Shown one piece after another: positions 1-10,199 of a stretch of DNA of 64,000 nucleotides; the first letter of the stretch is position 1, and the number at the start of each line of letters is the position of its first letter. The position numbers and the translations under genes are program-made. The stretch spans positions 22,262,501 through 22,326,500 of the forward strand of contig NC_090954.1 of the NCBI RefSeq assembly GCF_040807025.1, written 5' to 3'. The notes under the pieces are model-generated. The model ran no database searches. It was not told the origin of the DNA and saw only the letters and a list, made by a program, of their open reading frames with translations. Source of the DNA: Struthio camelus (lineage: Eukaryota > Chordata > Aves > Struthioniformes > Struthionidae).

Positions 1-152
1 TGCTTTTAAGCGAAGTGGGGAAAATACTGTCTCCTCCTTTCATGACAAAGGGATCATCCTGTCCCACTACAACGCACACATGTGGAAAGCAAACCACAAA
101 AATAATTGCGTCAAGTTAACAACGACCGAGACGTTGGCGACGGCTTACAGAC

Positions 153-215
153 CGACAGTGCATCGGGGTGCGACGGCGGGTCTCGCGCCGCTCTCCCACT
201 AAAATCCTACCACGA
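153..215 (-). pseudogene. Relic 3' end of a gammaB-type variable exon
   Basis: Read on the minus strand in phase 0, the bases before a GTCTGTAAGCC donor code RAARDPPSHPDALS. This aligns with the end of A1 (RGPAEPPSDADAVQ) before the same GTCTGTAAGCC. An in-frame TAG lies about 20 codons upstream, and no cadherin sequence can be seen further up. It is inferred to be the last trace of a lost variable exon that sat downstream of A1. A functional short exon is less likely. Confidence 0.65.
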
Positions 216-565
216 CTTGGAGAAGGGAAAAGCACTGTTGCGTGAAGGACGAGGGCCAACAAAGCTCATGAAATGCAAGACGGTCAGGACCGAGTATGCA
301 AACAGCACTGCCATTCAGTGTGAGAAGAGACATTCATGCTACTAACGCCTACGACAGCCTAGAAAAAAGAAGGCGTTACACTAGTGCTTCCTCCATTCTT
401 TCATTCACTCCAGCGGGCGCCACTCCGTCCTATTTCATATTCAAATAAAACCCCAGGGAAGCACCGCAGGTGGCTAAGGATGAGCAAAACTGTAAAAGCA
501 CGAATATAGGTCGTAAGAAGACAAGGCAGGGGGCGAGAGGAGGACCGGGTGGTCGGCTTACAGAC
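216..565. other. Spacer below A1 (intron to constant exons)
   Basis: It lies just past the A1 splice donor in the transcription direction, so it is intron for A1 transcripts. No gene, RNA or repeat was recognised. Confidence 0.5.
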
Positions 566-3007
566 CTGCACGGCGTCGGCGTCCGACGGCGGCTCTGCCG
601 GGCCTCGGCTGCTGCTCGGCGTCGGCGTCCCGGGCGCGTCCCCGCTGAGAAGATCCGCGGCGGCCAGGCCGGGCAGCGGGGCCGGCAGCCAAGCGCACTC
701 GGCCACGGCGCGGCCCGGGGCCACGCACAGGTTGTACGAGTAGGGCAAGGTGCCCTCGCAGAAGTCGGCCGGGAAGGCCGGGCCGGCCCCGGAGAAGCGC
801 TCGGCGCCCAGGCAGCGCAGGACGGCGGGCGGCCCGGCGCGGCGCACCCGCGCCACCACGGCCAGCGCCACGCTCAGCACCAGCAGGGCGCAGAGCAGCG
901 CCAGCGCCAGCACCAGGGAGAACTGCAAATCCGCCGGCGACTCGCCGCCCGCCGCCCGCTCGCTCAGCGCCGGCAGCGCCTCCTGCAAGCTCTCGGCCAG
1001 CACCACGTGCAGCGTGGCCGTGGCCGACAGCGCCGGCTGCCCGTGGTCCTTCACCACCACCACCAGCCGCTGCCGCGGCGCGTCCCGCTCCAACACGGCC
1101 CGCGCCGTGCGCACCTCGCCGCTGTGCAGCCCCAGCCGGAACAGCGCCGGCTCCGTCGCCTGCACCAGCTCGTACGACAGCCACGCGTTGCGCCCCGAGT
1201 CCGCGTCCACCGCCACCACCTTGGCCGCCAGCCACCCGGCCTCGGCCGACCGCGGCACCACCTCGAACGGGCCCGCGCCGGCGCTCGCCGCCGCCGCCGC
1301 CGGCCACAGCACCTGCGGCGCGTTGTCGTTGCGGTCCAGCACGAAGACGCGCACCGTCGCCGTCGAGCTCCGCGCCGGCGCCCCGCCGTCCTGCGCCCTC
1401 ACCTCCACGGCGAACTCGCGGCATTGCTCGTAGTCGAAGGAGCGCTGCGCGTACACCGCGCCGCTCCGCGCCTCCACCGACACGTACGCCGCCGCCGCCG
1501 CCGCCTCGCCCGCGCTGCCGCCCACCAGCCAGTAGCTCACGCGCCCGTTGGCGCCCGCGTCCGCGTCCCGCGCGCGCACGCGCAGCACCGCCGCGCCCGC
1601 CGCGTTGTTCTCCGGCACGTAGGCGCTGTAGGCGCCTTCCTCGAACACCGGCGCGTTGTCGTTCACGTCCGACACCGCCAGCGCCAGCGCGGTGCGGCTG
1701 CAGAGCGCCGGGCTGCCCCGGTCCTTGGCAGTGATTGTGATATTGTAGTCAGAATTTTTTTCTCTGTCCAGGCTATTATCAGTTACTAATTTGTAGGAAT
1801 TTTTCGAAGCTGATTCCAGTCTGAAAGGCAAATCGTCGTCTATGTAACAGCTTACATCTCCGTTATCTCCGGAGTCCCTGTCGCGAACATTGATCACCGC
1901 TACAACTGTGCCTGGAGCCGAGTCTTCAGGTATCGGGTTCAAGATAGGCAGGAGGGAAAGTGTTGGAGCGTTGTCGTTCATGTCTAGAATGTCTATGTGG
2001 ACCTTGGCGTGGCCACTCAGCCCGCCTCCGTCTTTGGCTTCAATGGTCGCCTCGTAGTATTTGGCCTCTTCGAAATCTAAGGGACCGGTAAGCTTGACCT
2101 CACCTGTTCTGGGATCCAGCCCGAAAAGTTGGCGAGCTCTGTTTCCGATGTCACTGAAAGAGTAGGTAATTTCCGCATTTGTACCTTCGTCACTGTCAGT
2201 GGCTTCCACCTGAAAAATTAAGGAGTCCTCAGGCAAGTTTTCCTCCAGTCGGACCTTGTACATTTCCTTGGTGAATACCGGGGTATTGTCGTTGGCGTCA
2301 GTCACATTAATCATAATGTGTACAGTCCCGGATCTGACTGGATGCCCACCATCCACCGCCATCAGTATCAAATGGTGATTTTCCTGTTTTTCTCGATCTA
2401 GCTGTTTCTCCAGTAGCAATTCCGCGTGTTTCTTGCCATCGGGATTCTCCTTCACTACTAGGGAAAATAGAGGATTGGGTGTAAGCTGGTAGTTTTGCAA
2501 AGAGTTAGCACCAACGTCAGGGTCTCTGCCACTTCCCAGCGGGAACCTCGCTCCTGGAGGCGTGGATTCCGTTATTTCTAGGTCAACAAATTCTCTGCCG
2601 AACTGTGGCGCGTTGTCGTTGATATCATGAATAGTAACGCTCACATGAAATATATTGAACGGGTTTTCCACCACCGCCTCGAAACTGAGGACACAGGGCG
2701 ACACGTCCCCGCAGATATCCTCCCGGTCTATCCTCTCGTTCACACACAGGCTTCCATTATCGTCCGCGATAGCGAAGTATTGCTTTTCGTCATTCGAAAC
2801 AATGCGCAGCTTGCGCGCCGGCAGGTCGGCCGGGCTCAGCCCCAGGTCCCGCGCCAGCGGCCCCACCAGGGAGCCGCTGCCCGTTTCCTCGGGAATCGCG
2901 TAGCGCAGCCGCTCCGGCGCCGCCCGGCAGCACAGCGGCAGCAGCACGGCCAACAGCGCGACGTGCCTGGCTGCTGCCTGCCGCTCCGCTGCCACTCTGA
3001 CATCCAT
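566..3007 (-). CDS. PCDHGB: Protocadherin gammaB-type variable exon A1
   Basis: This exon codes 814 residues of a neuronal homophilic adhesion protein at the plasma membrane, before splicing to gamma constant exons. Signal peptide about 1-29. EC1 to EC6 are bounded by calcium linkers: DINDNAP near 128, DANDNTP near 237, DMNDNAP near 342, DVNDNAP near 447, DRNDNAP near 558. The membrane helix is about 696-720. The tail contains EGTLPYSYNLCVA (751-763), typical of mammalian gammaB tails. The ATG at 3007 was chosen because it directly precedes the signal peptide; in-frame sequence further up lacks a better ATG. The exon ends CAG|GTCTGTAAG in phase 0. EC1-EC4 use mixed codons, while EC5 onward is extremely GC-rich. 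It differs from A2 by a few residues (Q10, L639) and two extra alanines near 572. The paralogue number cannot be assigned. Confidence 0.93.
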
Positions 3008-3193
3008 TCTTCGCTTTGCTGAGCGGTGTTCTGCAGACAATATGAAAATAGGCTCCTCGATCAGCTGAAATAATCCACAAGGGAAATAAATAAATGTAAT
3101 GACAGTTACCGGGCAGCGGACGGGCTGGAGCAGGGCCGGGGCGTTCCTGTTTTTCTCTCTGTCTCCCGTTACGGGGCGGCGCTGCGGGGATAC

Positions 3194-3214
3194 CCAGCGC
3201 CAGGGAGGCGCTGG
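3194..3214. promoter_or_regulatory. CTCF-like palindrome in A1 promoter
   Basis: Two perfect 8-bp arms, CCAGCGCC and GGCGCTGG, flank AGGGA, creating a CCAGGGAGGCGCT match to the CTCF core. It lies about 20 bp gene-side of the CSE. Binding is inferred, not shown. Confidence 0.45.
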
Positions 3215-3231
3215 TAAGAAGGACTGCTCCT

Positions 3232-3259
3232 CCGCGTTGGCCAACAGTGACACCCTGAG
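3232..3259 (-). promoter_or_regulatory. CSE-like promoter element of A1
   Basis: The minus-strand core GTGTCACTGTTGGCC lies about 230 bp upstream of the ATG. It aligns with the equivalent sites of B1 (GTGGTGCTGTTGGCC) and G1 (GTGTCGCTGTTTGCT). The position fits the known protocadherin CSE, which CTCF binds. Confidence 0.6.
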
Positions 3260-6200
3260 TCTAAGAACGGCAGCGTCCAAGGTAAAGTGAACGACTCGAA
3301 GCTCCAGTTAAACACATACTTAGGAAACACTCGAATCCGGATTGTATATTACGGATATGCAAGTATATGCATGTATATGCAGATATGCAGGAGCGCAAAA
3401 TAGAAAAATTGTATCTGTGGAACGTGTGCAGCTAGGTAAACTTATGTCTGATTTCCCTCCACCTGGAAGACTTCTGCAGGACAAACCTTCTGTTACTGCT
3501 TGAAGAAAAGCAGGAACCCTAGTCTCTGTATGCACATTGCCCTGAGAGATCTCTCGGGAGAGTGTGCTGCAGTGTATCTGAACCCACCACCTCCTCTTCA
3601 CTACCATGGGAAAAAAAAAAATAAGCGCGATGAGTCCAACCGCTGAAGCACTGCATGGAAAAACCGGTTTGAGTTTCGATAATTGGGAAATCCTGAGCTA
3701 ACAAGTAGATTACAGATTTCTTTACCAGTTCGACAGAAGGCAAGTGGTCACTGATGCTCGAGTAGAGCTGGGAATATCAACGCCTGAGAAAAGTAGAGTG
3801 GTCACAAGAGAGCTGCCAAATCCCATCTCTTTTGACGTTTCTTGCATCAAAACTCAGCGTCATCCTATCAGTGCCATACAACCTAACAGTATCTCTCCTT
3901 TGATCTGTGTCTCTTTGACAAACTACACTGTCATCTCCTAACTTAGCCAGGTGCTACTGCAGCAGGAGCCATATCTTAAGAACCTTTCCAGGAAAAGGTC
4001 GCCGGCGGTGATTGTTGCATGAGGAAGCCACAGGAAAAAAATAGACCCTATCCTCAGGGAGAGTCGTTATATCTCGCCTTTGCATTAAAAATGCGTCTTT
4101 CCAGTGAAGAAGGAAAGGTCTGATGGAGGGCTGTATTGCCACAGCCCCTTCATGCAGAGGACATGAAGGGATAAGAAAAACCTTCCACAGCACCTAATTG
4201 GTGACCGAGCTCCCGCATATATACCAGCGTTGTGTCTTTGTAGATATTGATCAGGCCACCTCCCAACTCAATAGGGTGTCGCTAGAAATCAGGGGAAGAT
4301 AATTCCTTTTCCCCCAAATGTGCACCTTGGCACAATTCAGGGTAACAAATGAACAGTTCGTCCCAAGGAGAACGTAGTGTGGATTTGAACTATTTCAGGA
4401 GGAGACAAGAGGGTAGCAGGCACGTAAGCATATGTATAGGTGGTCCAGGGAGCGTGGAGAAGGCATGGATATGTATGTAGGGATTGGAGGACTTTCTGCT
4501 GAAACATGCCGGGATGATTTCACAACCTCCTATGACAGACTATGGGCAGAGCTGCCAAACACAACCCGGTCACCAATTTGCAACAGGAAGTGATCCCTCC
4601 TAATTCATGGGTCCTCTCTTCCTCTTTGTACTGTCATCCACAATACAGTCATCTCCTAAAATCATGCAGGTGCGAACCAGCCTACATCAAAGATGGAAAC
4701 ATTTTCTTCCCACCCTCATGCCGCATATGATTTTATGTCTGAGAGGCAGCAGTGGGAAGGGATAAGGGATACTAAGGTTCATTCACCTGAAGCATAAGGT
4801 TATGTCAAAGCTCAAATGCCCACCACACGCAAAAGGACATATACAAACTCATGGTATTCTGGAAAGGACCTGGATCTGCATGAGAAATCTTTGTACACAT
4901 TCACCTGAAATCCTACTATATGATTTTCTCTCAACAACCCCGTTTTGAACTCAAAAACAGTGGGATTTATGTCTCAATAGTTTATTTTGCTTAATTTTAA
5001 GTTGCAACAGTGTATTGCTGGGCTAAATGACAGGAAAACAAATAATAGAGCAACACAAACTTACTAAATAACTGTATTTTTGAAGTCCTAAGAAGCCTGT
5101 TCAATCTAGGCCAAAATATCAGTAAGACAGGAAATAAAGTAGGCCATTTTGAGGATAGCCTATGTCAAAGAGGTATCTTCAAATGCCAGACTGGCATGTT
5201 TTGCAGGTAAAAATAATATAATATTCTATGGAAATCAAGGGGTAAGATATCTGATTTTCTCTTGTTCCCCACACTCAAAAATCAGAGACATGATGAATAG
5301 ACTGTGGTGAATCATACTCTATTTTAAAATATTTTGCCATTCATATTCAGGTCAATATACTCTGCAGATCAATGTCATACTTACACAAAGAAAAGACAAG
5401 TAGGATTATATCCAACCCAAAGGTCCAGTCACTAATGCAATGATTTCATAGCTTAAGAAGACTTTTCAAAGCAGTATTACACCTTGTCAGGTATTTTGAG
5501 GTCTTGTTTCCTGACTTGGGACACATACTTAGAAGGAAATGAGTGTTTAATAAGTTACCATATGCAGAGGAGTAAGGAAATCTGAGAAGGAGGTCAGTGA
5601 GTTTTTGTTTAAGGTGCAAGTATCATCTGTACCTAGACTATGGCTTCTCTGATACTCATAAGAAGAGGCAAATACAACATGATACTTTCTGTAAACTTAT
5701 AAGCAGAAATAAGTAGTTTTGCACGTCCATTTCATGGTAATATCCATCAATTTTATGCTTGCTTAGTCGCAAGGAAAAGAGAAAAGTGATAGAAAATCTT
5801 GGAAGACCAAATTATTTCTCTTTTGAATTTTTGTACTATTATTTTGTGATGGGCTTGCAAATGTTTTCCACTGTGTCTGTGGTTTTTTTCATCTGTGTGT
5901 CCAAAGTTTATTCTGCCTTTCATTAAAAAAGAGTGCAAATAATACTGACTGAGAAAAAAATGGAATCTAAAGCAAACACACAGGACTCCACACTAATCTA
6001 ACAGAACTGCTTATTAAACTTGCTGCTTCTCTGCCTCTGTACGTGGTTGGCAGAGAAAAAGGAAATACAAAACAAAGTGGGTTCTTCACTGTGACTCCAG
6101 TGAAGAAGTGTTCACTACTGTAATTTACAGCTGTTTTGCCACAGTTCTGCCTTAAAATTCAGGCGCAGAGCACCTGAAAGTCAGTGAGGTCTCAGGTTGC

Positions 6201-7080
6201 AAGCTAGGCCCTACATTCTTGCTTTGGCCCTTACAGAGGGGTATAGCTCTTCTCATTTTCAGTTGTCCAGCCAACTTCACTGCTGACTCACCTACCTTCC
6301 TTTTCCTAATCCAGCCTCTCACCCTCATTGCATTGCCTGTGCACGCTTTCACTGCCCCATAGCTGTCTGACTATTGGCCCTACATATGCCACAAGCAAGA
6401 GTTTAATCCACAGACATATTAAGCAAATATATATATTACAAAGCCATCCTTTCATAGCTTTAAACACTGCAGGTAGGTATGCAGACTGCTACTCCTCTAA
6501 TGCATTTCTAACCTGTTATCAGGCACACTGAGGCCTAGCTTTAGGTCATACCAACAAATATGACTAGCATTTGAAACATTCAGCAATTAAGGAAGCCTAC
6601 TATAATAATTTAGATTACAGCACTCACAGCAGGTTTTTATAACCCCATTTCTTTGGCGAAATTTATTTGGGCAGAAGGAACTGAGATTGCATGATACCAC
6701 AGCTGCTTGCTTTATGTAATAAGAGAGAAGAGGAATGCAGCAAATCACAAACCTTGACTTCTTCAGCAGAGGCTGAGATAGAGATCCCTCAACTCTCGTC
6801 TCAAAACCTTCATAGCCTCTTTGGCTGTTTCTAACCCTCCACATTTTCAAATGCATATCATCCGAACACCAGCTGCACACACCATTTCTCCCGGTGATGC
6901 ACCAGGATCGCAGTGTGAATATATATACACAAGGGAGGTACATCCGTATGCTGACCACACTATAATGACGAAACAAGCACGTCTTAGAGCATATAAACGA
7001 TGTAAGGCTGAAGTAAGAGACGTGCAGTTTTACAGCAAACACTGGGTCGTGCGACTATTTCCTTAAAAACGCTGTTTAAG
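3260..7080. other. A1-G1 spacer with old spacer homology
   Basis: No gene was recognised. From about 5750 to 6830 it is a diverged copy of the spacer at about 18165-20537. Shared blocks include gcttgcttagt(c/t)gcaaggaaaagag, the cagaactgctta region near 6003 and the tcagtgaggtc region near 6180. The 4.7-6.0 kb part is AT-rich compared with the rest of the window. It is intron in transcripts from promoters further upstream. Confidence 0.6.
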
Positions 7081-7458
7081 ATCCTCCTTTACGGACGCGT
7101 GCCATTTCCCAGACACGCGGCCCTTCTCCTAGCCTAAGCTTGGCAACTCTTCCCCCAGCAAAAAATAGTCGTGAACGCAGAGGCACGCTCACGTTCCCAC
7201 ATTCCACAACCACTCGCAAAACACCGCAGAACAAACCAACCAACCCGAAACAAACCAGAAACAAAATGCGCATGTGCTTCCCCTCGGCAAGACGCACTGA
7301 ACAGCAACGTGCCGGTACCCTGAGCTACGCCTCCACTTGCAAAGCCACCGCCCGCCCTCCTCCCCGTACAGGCAGGAAAGGCCGGGGCTAGAGAAGCCTA
7401 GAGCAGGCAGGCAGTGAAGCTTTTCGTAGAGAGCGAAAGTCTCGTCAGAGGCACTCAC
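7081..7458. other. Conserved 3' flank of gammaA exon G1
   Basis: This is intronic sequence directly after the GTGAGT donor. It is almost unchanged in all five gammaA copies, unlike sequence left of 7081. No gene was recognised. Confidence 0.6.
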
Positions 7459-8196
7459 CGGGAGGGCGTCTCCGCTGTCGCTGTCGCTGTCGCTGCCGCT
7501 GTCGCTGCCGGCGCCGGCGCCGGCGGGCTCTTCGGGCAGCAGCGGCGCGCGTTTGTCGGGCGGCGGCGGGGCCGGCAGGGTGTTGGAGCCGCTGGCGCCC
7601 GGGCAGCGGCGCTGGCTCTTGCGCGAGTCGGCGGTGAGCGAGAGCTCGTGCGAGTAGGAGTGGAGGAAGGCGCGGACGCCGTCGATGCCCACGAAGGGCG
7701 AGGCCGGGGCGGCGCGCGAGGCCCCGCTGCCCGCGGCCAGCAGCCGCGAGCGGCGCCAGCGGCGCAGGCGCAGCGCCAGCAGCGCCAGCAGGAAGGCGAG
7801 GAAGAGGCACGCCACGGCCGCCACGGCCAGCACCAGCCAGCGCGTCAGGCTGCCGGCCGGCTCGCCCGGCGCCGCCGCGCCGCTCAGCTCCGACAGCAGC
7901 TCCGCCACGCTCTCGGCCAGCACCACGTGCAGCGTGGCCGTGGCCGACAGCGCCGGCTGCCCGTGGTCCTTCACCACCACCACCAGCCGCTGCCGCGGCG
8001 CGTCGCGCGCCACCGGCAGCCGCGCCGTGCGCACCTCGCCGCTGTGCAGCCCCACGCGGAAGAGCCCCGGCTCCGTCGCCTTGGCCAGCTCGTACGACAG
8101 CCACGCGTTCTGCCCCGAGTCCGCGTCCACCGCCACCACCTTGGCCACCAGCGTCCCGGGCTCCGCCGACCGCGGCGCCAGCTCCACGCCCGACCA

Positions 8197-8227
<31 letters not shown>

Positions 8228-9948
8228 GCCGCCGCCGGGTACAGCACCTGCGGCGCGTTGTCGTTCTCGTCCACGATGAAGAGCCGCACCGACACGTTGC
8301 TGCTCAGCGCCGGCGCGCCCCCGTCCTCCGCCCGCACCCACAGCCCCACCTCGCGCACCTCCTCGTAGTCGAAGGAGCGCAGCGCGTACAGCGCGCCCGT
8401 CTCCGCGTGCACCGACACGTAGGACGAGAGCGGCGCGCCCCGCACCTGCCCCTCGCACAGCCGGTACCGCACGCGCCCGTTCTGCCCCCAGTCCGCGTCC
8501 GCCGCCCGCACCCTCAGCACCAGCGCGCCCTTGCCGTTGTTCTCGGGCAGCCAGGCGCTGTAGCGCGCCTCGCCGAACACCGGCGCGTTGTCGTTCACGT
8601 CCAGCACCCGCAGCGGCAGCACCGCGCTGCTCCACAGCGCCGGCGACCCGCCGTCCGTCGCCCGCACCGTCACGTTGTACTCCGACACCTCCTCCCGGTC
8701 CAGCTCCCCGTCGGTTACCAGGCTATAGTAATTGTCAAAAGTCCTCTCCAGGCGGAACGGCAGGCTTTCGGCGATGCTGCACCTCACCTCCCCGTTCGCC
8801 CCCGAGTCCCGGTCCTGCACGTTGACAATAGCAACGACTGTCCCCAGCGGCGAATCTTCCGCGACCGGGCTGAACACCGACGTAATGACAATCTCTGGGA
8901 CGTGGTTGTTCACGTCAGCAACGGTGATGAGAACCTTGCTGTGGGACGAGAGTCCACCTCCGTCTCGGGCTTGCACGTCCAGCTCATAAAAGGCCCTTCT
9001 CTCGAAATCCAGCCTTTCTGTGACGGTAATTTCCCCACTCTCCGGGTCCAGTTGAAAAGTCCTGTCCACTTTCTCCGGGACTTTATGGAACGAGTACCTG
9101 ACTTGGGCGTTTGGCCCCTCGTCCCTGTCAGTCGCTGTCACCCGCAGCACCCGACTTCCCACGGCCACATCTTCTCTCACGGTCACCTCATACACGGACT
9201 GAGTAAAGGCCGGCGCGTTGTCGTTTCCATCTAACACGACGACGCGGATTGCTGTCGAGCCCGATTTCACGGGACTCCCGCCATCACTTGCTGTCAGGAG
9301 CAAGTTATGAACTGCCTGCTCTTCCCGATCCAAAGGGTTCGCTAGTATCAGTACCGGATATTTCACACCATCAGCTCCGGTCTTTACCTCCAGGGTGAAA
9401 TAGCTGCTCTGGCTACACTCGTAATTTTGCAGTGAGTTCACCCCGATGTCGGGGTCTTCAGCTTTCTCTAAAGGGAAACGCGTGCCTGGCGCTGTATGCT
9501 CTATGATTTCTAAGACGCTGTTTCTTGCCGGGAAAACGGGCGAGTTATCGTTAATGTCCTGGATTTCTACCTCCCCTCTGTAGAGCTTCACTGGACTCTT
9601 CACAAGAATCTCCACATTCAGGACACATTTAGCAACGCCAGAGCAGATGTCCTCTCTGTCTACACGCTCGTTGACAGCTAAATGGCCGTTTTCCAAGTTC
9701 AAAGCGAAATACTGCCGCTTACCTTCGGAAACAACGCGGGCGCCGCGGGCGCGCAGCGCCGCCGGCTCCAGCCCCAGGTCCTTGGCCACGTCGCCCACGA
9801 AAGAGCCCTTCTGCATCTCCTCGGGCACCGAGTAGCGGAGCTGCCCCCACGCCAGCTCCCACGCCGCCACCAAGGCGCACCACAGCAGCGCTCGCCCTCG
9901 CCCTCGCCCTCGCTCTCGCCGGCCCCAGCGCCTCTCTCCAGCCGACAT
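7459..9948 (-). CDS. PCDHGA: Protocadherin gammaA-type variable exon G1
   Basis: The exon codes 830 residues. Arg-rich N terminus and signal peptide about 1-35; mature start QLRYSVPEE. EC1 to about 134, EC2 to 245, EC3 to 350, EC4 to 455, EC5 to 566, EC6 to about 680. Membrane helix about 703-727. The gammaA tail motif GIDGVRAFLHSYSHELSLTA is at 754-773, then a Gly/Ala and Ser/Asp repeat. The exon ends ALP|GTGAGTGC, phase 0. The ATG at 9948 directly heads the signal peptide. The EC3-EC4 linker reads DVNNHVP where the family has DVNDNAP, so two calcium-linker residues differ. EC1 (after residue 70) to EC4 is unlike G2 and G3. From about residue 417 (base 8700) down it is nearly identical to them. 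Confidence 0.93.
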
Positions 9949-10171
9949 CTCAAAGCTCGTGAAGACTGGCCCGCCGGCCCGGTGCCGGACGAAAGACGGG
10001 CCCGCGGGCCACCGCTCTCGCCGTACTCCTCCTGGCTGAACCTTCTCTCCCAGCAGCAGAACCGGCCGCCTTCCCCGCCGGCCTCTTTCCTGCGCTGTCC
10101 TTGCAGTGCGGCGGCGGCTCCTCTCGCTCAGGCTCGCTTCTGTTCTCGCGGTCCCTGGCTGCCGACCGGCT

Positions 10172-10199
10172 CGTCGTGAGCAAACAGCGACACTTGCAG
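10172..10199 (-). promoter_or_regulatory. CSE-like promoter element of G1
   Basis: The minus-strand core GTGTCGCTGTTTGCT lies about 230 bp upstream of the ATG. It carries the CGCT box and aligns with the A1 and B1 elements. Confidence 0.6.

Noticed and set aside
3008-3280. N-terminal extension of A1 upstream of the ATG at 3007
   Set aside because: No ATG begins it, and it precedes a perfect signal peptide. It overlaps the promoter element, so it is 5' leader and promoter.
4700-6000. AT-rich interval as a possible CR1 or other transposon
   Set aside because: No CR1 3' end repeats, reverse transcriptase coding, terminal repeats or target-site duplications were seen.
6272-6300. GTGAGT donor-like site on the minus strand at about 6294
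   Set aside because: Upstream sequence in phase has no resemblance to any protocadherin tail, unlike the relics at 153 and 38260.
7414-9234. Long plus-strand reading frame of about 600 codons (and its equals inside the other gammaA, gammaB and beta-like exons)
   Set aside because: Arg/His/Gln-rich antisense shadow of GC-rich cadherin codons. It varies exactly with the minus-strand gene and has no domain of its own.
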